The position numbers were made by a program, and so were the translations under genes. Below are positions 1 through 5,953 of a stretch of DNA of 6,597 bases, in pieces; positions within the stretch are counted from its first letter, which is position 1, and every line of letters starts with the position of its first letter. The notes under the pieces were generated by a model that was not told where the DNA came from, ran no database searches, and saw nothing but the letters and a program-made list of their open reading frames with translations. This stretch comes from an uncultured Acetatifactor sp. (lineage in GTDB: Bacteria; Bacillota; Clostridia; Lachnospirales; Lachnospiraceae), in the NCBI GenBank assembly GCA_947626405.1, contig CANQSE010000114.1:1-6597 (forward strand), written 5' to 3'.

Positions 1-1212
1 TATGCGGAGAGATATTCGGACCTGAAGGCGGCTTTCGGCACGGATGTGCTTGCTCTTTACAAGCATTACCAGACCTACGGCAAGACTGAGAACCGCGAGG
101 CCCGCTCCGAGGAAGTCGTGCAGGAGGAGATCAGGCAGGAGGAGCTCAGACAGGCGGCAAGCATACAGGAGGAGCAGAAGAAGCCGGAGACGCAGCAGCC
201 GGAAAGTTCCGGCAGCGGTCGGACAGAGCGCGTTGATCGCACGTTATGCGACTATGATATCTATGAGTATAATGCGGACGGATATCTGGTGAAAAGCTCT
301 GCTTATTCCTGTGGTGTCTTACAGAGTTATAATGTTTATGAGAACGACGCGGAAGGGCATGTGCTGAAATACGAAAAACACTCCGGTAGCGACGGACAGA
401 TTTATATAATAGAAAAATATATCTATGATGCGGACTGGAATAAAATCAAGACGGAATATTATTCGGTAAACGGCGGCGCTATGGAGCGGTATACGGAATT
501 CTCAGAATTTGACTCAGAGGGACGATATACGCAGTATAATGATCGTGTAGGCGGAAGTATTTTTGGATACGGATATATGGAATACTATGCGGACGGTAGC
601 TATAAGGATACTTATCATAGCAACCTTGCAACTATGAACTATATTATAGAAAAAAATTATGATGCTGACGGAAATTTGATCGAAGAAAAAACTACTCAGG
701 TTTCTGGCGGTTTTACTTCTACTAAGTATGAATACAGCGGAGGGAAATTAGTTCAGGAGAGGATTTATAGTTCTGACGATAATGTGGGTTCTTCTCGGTA
801 TGAGTATCTGTATAACGAAGCCGGAATACTGACAGAAATAAGACGATACTCAGGCTCCAGCGCTCAGCCTTTCAATATCACTCGCTACGAAGACAACCAG
901 AGCTATCATACTACATATGGTTCGGACGGCAGCATCACGTCTGAAAGTACCTATGATGGGAAGGAAAAAACTACTACGTATTATAACGCAGACGGAAGCA
1001 TCTCTAGGGTCGTCATCGAAACCCGCAATTGTATAAAAATAATCTACTACAACGCAGACGGCAGTTATTCCGTAAATGAGTGCGATGCAAACCTTAAACC
1101 TACAAAAAGCACCATTTACAACGCAGACGGCAGTTATTCCGTAACTGAGTACGATGCAAACGGAAACAGTACAACAACCTACTACAACGCAGACGGCACC
1201 GTCCGCAAATAA
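1..1212 (+). CDS. Secreted/surface YD-like repeat protein, 5'-truncated by window edge
   Basis: The frame is open from base 1 and stops with TAA at 1210-1212, giving 403 visible residues, so the true start lies upstream. A GTG at 46 is inside the reading frame, has no ribosome binding site, and should not be taken as the start. Visible residues 1-32 form a module of the type Y-x3-YxDL-x-AAFG ... LYxHYxxYGxxExR, which I recognise from other clostridial secreted proteins. Next comes a Glu/Gln/Arg-rich, probably helical linker (about residues 33-75). From about residue 80 to the end there are around a dozen short units of the form Y-[ND]-A-D-G-x, similar to RHS/YD or YwqK-type beta repeats; the last four are the most alike. 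No LPXTG sorting signal or C-terminal membrane helix is present, so anchoring would depend on the missing N-terminal part. Base composition changes sharply near 240. Binding or structural role at the cell surface is inference; ligand unknown. Confidence 0.72.
   Translation, partial: YAERYSDLKAAFGTDVLALYKHYQTYGKTENREARSEEVVQEEIRQEELRQAASIQEEQKKPETQQPESSGSGRTERVDRTLCDYDIYEYNADGYLVKSSAYSCGVLQSYNVYENDAEGHVLKYEKHSGSDGQIYIIEKYIYDADWNKIKTEYYSVNGGAMERYTEFSEFDSEGRYTQYNDRVGGSIFGYGYMEYYADGSYKDTYHSNLATMNYIIEKNYDADGNLIEEKTTQVSGGFTSTKYEYSGGKLVQERIYSSDDNVGSSRYEYLYNEAGILTEIRRYSGSSAQPFNITRYEDNQSYHTTYGSDGSITSESTYDGKEKTTTYYNADGSISRVVIETRNCIKIIYYNADGSYSVNECDANLKPTKSTIYNADGSYSVTEYDANGNSTTTYYNADGTVRK
985..1203 (+). 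repeat. In-frame C-terminal repeats, 66-69 bp period
   Basis: The core AACGCAGACGG recurs at 985, 1051, 1120 and 1186, that is at spacings of 66, 69 and 66 bp. All copies are in frame and encode Y-N-A-D-G. The copies at 1051-1075 and 1120-1144 are identical over 25 bp and both encode NADGSYSV. The fourth copy ends the protein as NADGTVRK. Identity at the DNA level suggests recent duplication or gene conversion rather than only protein-level constraint. Confidence 0.85.
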
Positions 1213-1296
1213 GGGGAGCCTGCAGCCTCAGTTCGGTTTTGCAAATTTTTAAAAATTTCCCGAAAATTTTAATTTTATAAAAATTGATATTGGGGA

Positions 1297-1328
1297 TTGA
1301 TAATAAGGGGAAAAAAGCTTATTATCGA
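1297..1328 (+). other. Short AT-rich hairpin upstream of the terminator
   Basis: GATAATAAG (1299-1307) is exactly complementary to CTTATTATC (1318-1326), with a 10-nt purine loop, and the stem can extend by a G-U and an A-U pair to 1297/1328. The right arm CTTATT (1318-1323) can alternatively pair with AATAAG at 1330-1335, whose end overlaps the start of the terminator stem. It may simply be part of the 3' UTR of the upstream surface gene. Confidence 0.4.
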
Positions 1329-1332
1329 CAAT

Positions 1333-1386
1333 AAGAAACGGGTTTTCACCGTACATTCTGTTACGGCCTGCCCGTTTCTTTTTTAT
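1333..1386 (+). terminator. Rho-independent terminator after the surface protein gene
   Basis: AAGAAACGGG (1333-1342) pairs perfectly with CCCGTTTCTT (1371-1380), and the T-run continues to 1384. Inside the loop a second stem, CCGTA (1349-1353) with TACGG (1362-1366), makes a branched or extended structure. It lies about 120 bp after the surface gene stop and about 75 bp before the next promoter, so it should separate the two transcription units. The A-rich left flank means it could also work on the - strand, although no - strand gene is nearby. Confidence 0.85.
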
Positions 1387-1458
1387 TGCCGGAATGTCAT
1401 ACAGATATCTTCTGACGTTTGTCTTTGAATCAAAATTTCAAATAGATCAAAAAACATA

Positions 1459-1487
1459 TTGACAATCCCATTATAAACGCATATACT
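1459..1487 (+). promoter_or_regulatory. Consensus sigma-A promoter of the GntR-ABC operon
   Basis: TTGACA at 1459-1464 is followed by a 17-bp spacer and TATACT at 1482-1487. This is a perfect -35 and a one-mismatch -10 at the optimal distance. Transcription should start near 1493-1496, leaving a leader of about 48 nt before the ATG at 1542. A strong promoter overlapped by an operator is what one expects for a tightly repressed, inducible operon. Confidence 0.85.
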
Positions 1488-1510
1488 GTGCTTATCGGAT
1501 AAGTACAGTA
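1484..1510. promoter_or_regulatory. 27-bp inverted repeat, likely operator for the GntR regulator
   Basis: The left arm TACTGT-G-CTTATC (1484-1496) and right arm GATAAG-T-ACAGTA (1498-1510) are inverted repeats centred on G1497 with one mismatched position (1490/1504). The site covers most of the -10 box and the predicted start of transcription, so bound repressor would block RNA polymerase. GntR-family dimers bind such dyads, and YtrA-type regulators commonly control their own operon. Assignment to the adjacent regulator is inference from position. Confidence 0.75.
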
Positions 1511-1541
1511 ATGACAAACAGTACACAAAGGAGGTGAATAC

Positions 1542-1913
1542 ATGGAAATAATCATAAGCAATAGCAGTGATAAGCCTATTTATGAGCAGATTAGTATTCA
1601 GGTCAAAAATTTGATCATGAACGGGACCTTATCTGCAGGTGAAGCGTTACCGTCTATGAGGGCATTGGCAAAAGACCTGCATATCAGCGTTATTACTGTC
1701 CAAAGAGCTTATGAAGATTTGACCCGCGACGGTTTCATCGAAACCGTATCAGGAAAAGGAAGTTTTGTTGCAGCGCAAAACAAAGAGTTTATTCAGGAAG
1801 AACAGCTTCGCATAGCGGAGGAACTGCTGCAAAAGGCTGCAGAGATTGGCAGGGCGCATGGAATCAGTTATGAACAAATGACAAATATTCTAAAGTTATT
1901 TTACGAAGAATAA
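1542..1913 (+). CDS. GntR-family transcriptional regulator, YtrA-type
   Basis: This is a 123-residue DNA-binding regulator. The winged helix-turn-helix spans about residues 10-77: PIYEQI near the start, then LPSMRALAKDL (36-46), the recognition-helix region SVITVQRAYEDL (49-60) and the wing GFIETVSGKGSFV (64-76). This is the canonical GntR pattern. Only about 45 helical residues follow, far less than in the FadR, HutC or MocR groups, which matches the short YtrA group. The start is secure: AAAGGAGGTGA at 1527-1537 sits just before the ATG. The gene is first in an operon with an ABC ATPase and permease (15-bp gap to the next ATG) and lies directly behind a promoter with an overlapping dyad, so autorepression is likely. 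YtrA-type regulators typically control ABC exporters linked to cell-envelope antibiotics; the inducer here is unknown. Confidence 0.92.
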   Translation: MEIIISNSSDKPIYEQISIQVKNLIMNGTLSAGEALPSMRALAKDLHISVITVQRAYEDLTRDGFIETVSGKGSFVAAQNKEFIQEEQLRIAEELLQKAAEIGRAHGISYEQMTNILKLFYEE

Positions 1914-1928
1914 TCAGGAGGCGGAAAT

Positions 1929-2786
1929 ATGGAAAAAAGCAACATTTTAGTGCGGGATTTATGCAAACAGTTTGACGGTTTTTTGTTAGATCATGTTTCG
2001 TTTCAGGTCCCGAAAGGCAGAATTGTCGGGTTTATTGGCGAAAACGGAGCCGGAAAGAGTACGACAATCAACTTAATACTCGATGAATTAAAGCGGGACG
2101 GAGGGCAGATACAGATTTTTGGTGAGGAAAACACAACTGCGTCTGTCAAAGAAGATATTGGGGTTGTTTTCGATGAATGTAACTTTCATGACGTGTTTAA
2201 TCCGCAGGATATTGAAAAAATATTGTCCGGTATATATAAGTCATGGGACGGCGGCCTTTACAGACAGTACCTGAAAAAATTCAATATCCCCGAGAGAAAA
2301 CAGATAGGTTCTTTTTCAAAAGGAATGAAAATGAAACTGTCCATTATCTGCGCTATGGCACATAAACCGAAGCTGTTAATTTTAGACGAAGCGACTACAG
2401 GTCTTGATCCGGTCGTGCGTGATGAAATGCTGGATTTGTTTTTGGAATTTATACAAAATGAGGAATGTTCCATTTTATTTTCATCACACATCACGACGGA
2501 CATACAGAAAATTGCGGATTATGTAATTCTGATTCATCAGGGCAAAATTATTTTTGAAGAACAAAAAGACGATCTTGTGTATAATTTTGGGATAGTGAAG
2601 TGCGGAAAGGAAAGATTTGCTTCCATTTCGCCCGACGATTATATCGTTCACAGGATTACAAATGTGAGCGTGGAATGTCTTGTTCGTGACAAGGAAGCAG
2701 TAAAGCGCAAGTACAAAGATATCGTAGTTGACAATGCAACGCTGGAAGATATTATGCTTTTTTACGTCAAGGGAGGTGCGGCATGA
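1929..2786 (+). CDS. ABC transporter ATP-binding protein (ABC-2 exporter type)
   Basis: This 285-residue protein is the nucleotide-binding subunit that powers the permease encoded next. Visible motifs in order are Walker A GENGAGKST (37-45), the Q-loop region IGVVFDE (77-83), a signature of the form FSKGM (129-133) in place of LSGGQ, Walker B LLILDE (149-154) with catalytic Glu154, the D-loop GLDP (158-161) and H-loop His187. The usual Q-loop glutamine appears to be replaced by Asp82, a variation I associate with YtrB/BcrA-like ATPases. Roughly 75 residues beyond the core form a C-terminal extension of unknown role. AGGAGG at 1916-1921 precedes the ATG. The last codons overlap the next gene by ATGA, indicating translational coupling. 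Substrate cannot be read from the sequence; export or removal of an envelope-active peptide is a family-based guess. Confidence 0.93.
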   Translation: MEKSNILVRDLCKQFDGFLLDHVSFQVPKGRIVGFIGENGAGKSTTINLILDELKRDGGQIQIFGEENTTASVKEDIGVVFDECNFHDVFNPQDIEKILSGIYKSWDGGLYRQYLKKFNIPERKQIGSFSKGMKMKLSIICAMAHKPKLLILDEATTGLDPVVRDEMLDLFLEFIQNEECSILFSSHITTDIQKIADYVILIHQGKIIFEEQKDDLVYNFGIVKCGKERFASISPDDYIVHRITNVSVECLVRDKEAVKRKYKDIVVDNATLEDIMLFYVKGGAA

Positions 2787-3415
2787 AAGGATTGATTTAC
2801 AAAGATATAATAATCTTTTTTAAGAATATTGACAAAAGGCTTGTTCTGTTAGTGATTGGCGTAATAATACTGCTTATGGTCAAGACGGGTGTTTATTCAG
2901 GGCTTTTTGCTTCTGTAATGCTTGCCATGACAATAGGTATGCAGAATATAATGAGTTTTGCAAGCGATGAAAAGGCAAGCTGGAAAAAGTATCAGATGGC
3001 AATGCCTGTAAGTGCAGTTTCGGTAGTGGCAGGGAAATATATTTCCGTTATCTGTACATTGGCAGTGAGTTTTGTGGGGAGCATTATTTTTAATCTTTTT
3101 GCCGCTGTTGCTTTTCGGAATTTTAACGTCATTATATGGGGAGTGTCCGCTGCTGCAGCTTTTATCATTCCGTTGTTATGGACCGGGATCTGTCTGCCGT
3201 TTACTTATTGGTTTGGTTACCGCTCTGCGCAGACAATGGGGCTGCTTGCGGTGATTCCGATGTGCTATTTTATAAAATATTTTGAAGATGGCGTTGGATT
3301 TTCTGCCATGACAGGTTCTATACTTTCTTATGCTGCTGTGGCAGGAATTGCGGCAATTGTTCTCTTTATTATTTCAATGATAATAAGCATTACGGGATAT
3401 AACAGAAAAAAGTAG
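2783..3415 (+). CDS. ABC-2 type permease subunit
   Basis: This 210-residue integral membrane protein is the partner of the preceding ATPase. Hydrophobic stretches suggest six helices, near residues 18-34, 38-59, 84-110, 114-140, 149-166 and 179-205, with a short basic C-terminus (YNRKK). After the second helix the sequence SDEKASWKKYQMAMPVS (61-77) matches the D-E-K ... Y ... [LM]P-[VL]-S signature of the short ABC-2 permease family (ABC2_membrane_2 type). The ATG overlaps the ATPase stop by 4 bp and has its own GGGAGGTG at 2771-2778. No second permease gene follows, so the transporter is presumably two ATPase and two identical permease chains. The gene ends the operon; the next gene is convergent. 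Confidence 0.88.
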   Translation: MKGLIYKDIIIFFKNIDKRLVLLVIGVIILLMVKTGVYSGLFASVMLAMTIGMQNIMSFASDEKASWKKYQMAMPVSAVSVVAGKYISVICTLAVSFVGSIIFNLFAAVAFRNFNVIIWGVSAAAAFIIPLLWTGICLPFTYWFGYRSAQTMGLLAVIPMCYFIKYFEDGVGFSAMTGSILSYAAVAGIAAIVLFIISMIISITGYNRKK

Positions 3416-3439
3416 AGAATGTAAAACTTTGCATGACGG

Positions 3440-3469
3440 GACATGTTTCATGCCATTGCGAAACATGTC
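3440..3469. terminator. Hairpin between convergent genes, probable bidirectional terminator
   Basis: GACATGTTTC (3440-3449) pairs perfectly with GAAACATGTC (3460-3469) around a 10-nt loop. It sits 25 bp after the permease stop and 11 bp beyond the cls stop on the other strand. Neither side carries a clear T-run, so it does not fit the classical intrinsic terminator. Position favours a shared end-of-transcript structure for both units. Confidence 0.5.
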
Positions 3470-3480
3470 ATTCAGGCAGC

Positions 3481-4995
3481 TCAGCACAGAGGCGCAAAGA
3501 TCCGCAGTACGCCGTCCACGATCCATTTGCGGAAGCTTGTCTTTACGTTTTCCAGAGTGCGCTCATGGCATTTTTCCAGCGTATCAAGATAGTCCGCTTT
3601 CAGATCCTTTAGCAGTGATGCACCATAAAACAGGGAGTTGTTTTCAAAGTGCAGAAAAAGGCTGCGGTAGTCAAGATTTACCGTACCCACTGTACCCGCA
3701 ATGTCGTCCACAACGCATCCCTTGGCATGTACAAAGCCGGGAGTGTACTCATAAATTTTTACACCGGCCTCCAGGAGCACAGGGTAAAAGCTTCTCGACA
3801 TACGGTATACCAGCTTTTTATCCGGAACTCCGGGCATGATGATCCGCACGTCCACGCCGCGTCCCGCCGCCCTGACAAAAGCGTCCAGCAGGGCGTCACC
3901 GGGCATAAGATAAGGAGTGTAGAACCAGGCGTAGTCCTCAGCCTGCGACAGAAGATCGATGTAAAGCTCGTTGCTCACGGCGTCAGCGCGCAGGGGCGAG
4001 TCGTAATAGCTTAGCACATAGCCGTCCTGCTCCCGGTTGTCTGCGGAAGGGGAGGGCGCTTCCAGAAATTGTTCCGGAATGGGATCCTGGGTGAATGCGT
4101 CCCAAAATTCCGCAAACATCCTTGTATAGTTTTCCACCGCTTCTCCTGTGAGACGAAAACCTATGTCTTTCCAATGTCCGAATTTTTCAATATGATTGAT
4201 GTATTCGTCCGCCAGATTTATCCCTCCGCTGAAGGCTGTTTTTCCGTCGATAATAAGCATTTTTCTGTGATCGCGGCAGTTGAGTGTCCCTTTTACAAAA
4301 ACAAGGGGATTAAAGGCGGCACATCGGATCCCCTTTTGGCGCAGCTTGCGCGCTTCCTTTTCGGAATAGGTTGAGATGCTGCCGAGATCGTCGTACAGGA
4401 CCCTTACGTCCACGCCCTGAGCCGCCTTGCGTGCAAGGATCTCTACCATGGAATCCCACATATGTCCGTTTTCGATAATGAAATATTCCACAAAGATAAA
4501 ACGGGTTGCCTTTTCAAGTTCTTCAAGCATTACGGGGAACATTTTGTCCCCAAGGGGATAATAATCCGCACCGCGGTTGATCCGCGGCAGGAGGCCTGTC
4601 TTGTTCTGGATCCATTTAAAGGTCTGGGACATGCGCCGGTTTTCCGCCGACAATGATGCGTACAGAGCATCCGTCTGACAGGCGGCGGGTGGCAGTGGCT
4701 TTATGGCGCTTAGCTTTTTCTGCAGGGGTTTTGTGGTGCGCTTGTTGCCGAATATAAGGTAAAGCAGGGCGCCGGGCAGAGGAAAGGTAAGTATCACCAG
4801 AAGCCACAGGACTTTATATGTGCTTTCTCCGCGTTTTGTGAGAAGGTACAGCACAAACAAAAAAGAAAGTATTGAAAGCACAAAACCGATAAGCGGAGCC
4901 CAGGGCGCCAGCCATCCAAAGAGAATATACAGCCACAGAGCCTGCAGCAGAATTGCGGGTATAACTGTAAAAATACGTCTCAATATCTTGTTCAT
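3481..4995 (-). CDS. cls: Cardiolipin synthase (phospholipase D superfamily)
   Basis: This 504-residue membrane enzyme should join two phosphatidylglycerol molecules into cardiolipin and glycerol at the cytoplasmic membrane. The N-terminus has hydrophobic segments near residues 11-30, 31-52 and 60-83, the last within a PLDc_N-like region ending LIFGNKR. Two HKD catalytic motifs are present: HRKMLIID (His243, Lys245, Asp250) followed by SGGINLADEY, and HAKGCVVD (His423, Lys425, Asp430) followed by GTVNLDYRS. Length and architecture are normal for bacterial Cls. The start at 4993-4995 is supported by CGGAGGA at 5004-5010 on the - strand. It is a single-gene unit with its own promoter and is convergent with the ABC operon. 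Cardiolipin content affects sensitivity to membrane-active peptides, so proximity to the ABC exporter is suggestive but not proof of a shared role. Confidence 0.95.
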   Translation of the reverse strand: MNKILRRIFTVIPAILLQALWLYILFGWLAPWAPLIGFVLSILSFLFVLYLLTKRGESTYKVLWLLVILTFPLPGALLYLIFGNKRTTKPLQKKLSAIKPLPPAACQTDALYASLSAENRRMSQTFKWIQNKTGLLPRINRGADYYPLGDKMFPVMLEELEKATRFIFVEYFIIENGHMWDSMVEILARKAAQGVDVRVLYDDLGSISTYSEKEARKLRQKGIRCAAFNPLVFVKGTLNCRDHRKMLIIDGKTAFSGGINLADEYINHIEKFGHWKDIGFRLTGEAVENYTRMFAEFWDAFTQDPIPEQFLEAPSPSADNREQDGYVLSYYDSPLRADAVSNELYIDLLSQAEDYAWFYTPYLMPGDALLDAFVRAAGRGVDVRIIMPGVPDKKLVYRMSRSFYPVLLEAGVKIYEYTPGFVHAKGCVVDDIAGTVGTVNLDYRSLFLHFENNSLFYGASLLKDLKADYLDTLEKCHERTLENVKTSFRKWIVDGVLRIFAPLC

Positions 4996-5083
4996 AAAAT
5001 AAATCCTCCGTGTCCGGTCTGGCAGTCTGTATGATGCAGCCTCAGAGTCGAAGCTGCCGCGCCGCTTTCAGGTGTTTAAGATA

Positions 5084-5111
5084 ATTATATCTTTTGCAGG
5101 GCGGATGTCAA
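5084..5111 (-). promoter_or_regulatory. Consensus sigma-A promoter of cls
   Basis: Read on the - strand, TTGACA (5111-5106) is followed by a 16-bp spacer and TATAAT (5089-5084). Both hexamers match consensus exactly. Transcription should start near 5077, giving a leader of about 80 nt. Within it GCAGC (5036-5040) and GCTGC (5053-5057) can form a small stem. No overlapping dyad is seen, suggesting largely constitutive expression. Confidence 0.82.
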
Positions 5112-5203
5112 GGGAAACTCGGCTTTACGGCTCTGCACAAGCGCGGCTGTACTGCTTCGCATAAGGAACCTGCCGAAAGAACAGGTCGATTTTTCCTGAT
5201 AAG

Positions 5204-5227
5204 GCGAATGGCATTGCGAATGGCATT
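5204..5227. repeat. Two tandem copies of a 12-bp unit
   Basis: GCGAATGGCATT occurs at 5204-5215 and again, identical, at 5216-5227, and the next two bases repeat GC. It lies in noncoding DNA upstream of the 5344 gene. Two copies are too few to call an iteron or a regulatory array. Confidence 0.6.
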
Positions 5228-5343
5228 GCTGCGCGGTAACAAAATGTCAAATATAGTCATATCTTATACAAATAAAAATTTTCCATGTTTATTATTTACG
5301 GAATTAAGATTTTGCTGTTTGTCATAGGAGAGAAGGGATAAGT

Positions 5344-5910
5344 GTGAATCGCCGGAAAGAAGAAAAAGACAGCAGAGTAAAATGGCTTGTCTTTTTGATC
5401 CTTTTGATTATTTTACTGTCTGGAACCGTGTCGGGCATCAGGCTGATAAAGGCGCATATGCAGGAAAAGGGCAGAGATGATCCTTACGCCTCTGTTGAAA
5501 ATGCCGGCAGCGGGGTGGAGCTGATTATTGATCCTGACGAGGAGAGCGGGACGGCAAACAGGCATGATAATACCCTTGAACAGGGCGTGGTAATAGTCGG
5601 ACGCGACTCCATGATTTTTTCCGCAGACACAAAGGAACAGGAAGTCAGTTTTGTAAATCCGGGGGAAAACTCACAGATGTATTACCTGACCTTTGAAATC
5701 AGACTGTACGACATCAATGGACAGGATTACGAGGTTTTGTACACATCGGGCCTTGTAGAGCCGGAAAAGAGCATTAATCACATTACACTTTCGCGCAAGC
5801 TTGAAAAAGGGAAATATGATGCGGTAATCCACGTGCAGCCCTATCGCATGAACGAGGATAAGACATTGACAAATAATGTTGATATGAGAATCAAACTGCT
5901 TGTAAAATAA
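5344..5910 (+). CDS. Membrane-anchored protein with extracytoplasmic beta-type domain, function unknown
   Basis: This is a 188-residue protein. A charged N-terminus (NRRKEEKDSR) is followed by one hydrophobic helix at about residues 13-32 and no lipobox, so it is probably a signal anchor with the rest outside. Residues 33-78 are polar and acidic, likely a spacer. Residues 79-188 look like a beta sandwich: alternating hydrophobic strands, with VSFVNPGENSQMYYLTFEIRL (starting 101), SGLVEP (135-140) and a final strand MRIKLLVK. I recognise this pattern (NP-x2-N ... SGL-x-P ... L-x2-G-x-Y) from uncharacterised clostridial membrane proteins, often beside small secreted beta proteins. The GTG start is preceded by AAGGG at 5333-5337, with a 6-nt gap. 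The next gene begins 43 bp downstream on the same strand, so the two are probably co-transcribed. A role in displaying or anchoring the neighbour is speculation. Confidence 0.8.
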   Translation: MNRRKEEKDSRVKWLVFLILLIILLSGTVSGIRLIKAHMQEKGRDDPYASVENAGSGVELIIDPDEESGTANRHDNTLEQGVVIVGRDSMIFSADTKEQEVSFVNPGENSQMYYLTFEIRLYDINGQDYEVLYTSGLVEPEKSINHITLSRKLEKGKYDAVIHVQPYRMNEDKTLTNNVDMRIKLLVK

Positions 5911-5953
5911 ATTTATCAGGATATGAACGGAGTTTGTATGAGAGGTGATAAAA

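Larger units (their letters stand above)
4996..5343. other. Divergent intergenic region between cls and the exported-protein pair
   Basis: Both flanking genes read outward from this 348-bp stretch. The left part holds the cls leader and promoter. From about 5112 to 5230 I see no convincing gene; a small hairpin, ACCTG (5168-5172) with CAGGT (5182-5186), is followed by a short T-run at 5190-5194, and two copies of a 12-bp unit lie at 5204-5227. From 5240 to 5320 it is AT-rich and should contain the promoter of the rightward genes, but no -35/-10 pair with good spacing stands out; TATACA at 5265-5270 and TAAGAT at 5305-5310 are weak -10 candidates. Confidence 0.6.

Noticed and set aside
44..292. 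Arg/Ser-rich open frame overlapping the start of the surface gene
   Set aside because: It is an out-of-frame reading of the GC-rich linker, has no ribosome binding site, and its low-complexity composition follows from the repeated GAG/CAG codons of the real frame.
1..1212. RHS or polymorphic toxin
   Set aside because: The YD-like units are suggestive, but there is no RHS core sequence, no proteolytic motif and no toxin domain; the protein ends in repeats, and no immunity gene follows.
1213..1541. Riboswitch or T-box leader upstream of the GntR operon
   Set aside because: The terminator at 1333-1386 lies upstream of the operon promoter at 1459-1487, so it cannot be part of that operon's leader, and no known riboswitch motif is apparent.
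2258..2503. - strand open frame inside the ABC ATPase gene
   Set aside because: It covers the Walker B and signature region of a clear ATPase on the other strand and has no support of its own.
3429..5002. Several open frames of 60-136 codons on the + strand opposite cls, and one inside it on the - strand
   Set aside because: They lie wholly or almost wholly within the cls gene, whose two HKD motifs establish the true frame; none has a convincing ribosome binding site or domain.
5094..5327. Possible 77-residue + strand gene in the cls upstream region
   Set aside because: Its start overlaps the cls promoter, no ribosome binding site is seen, the predicted protein shows no recognisable features, and it contains the 12-bp tandem repeat.
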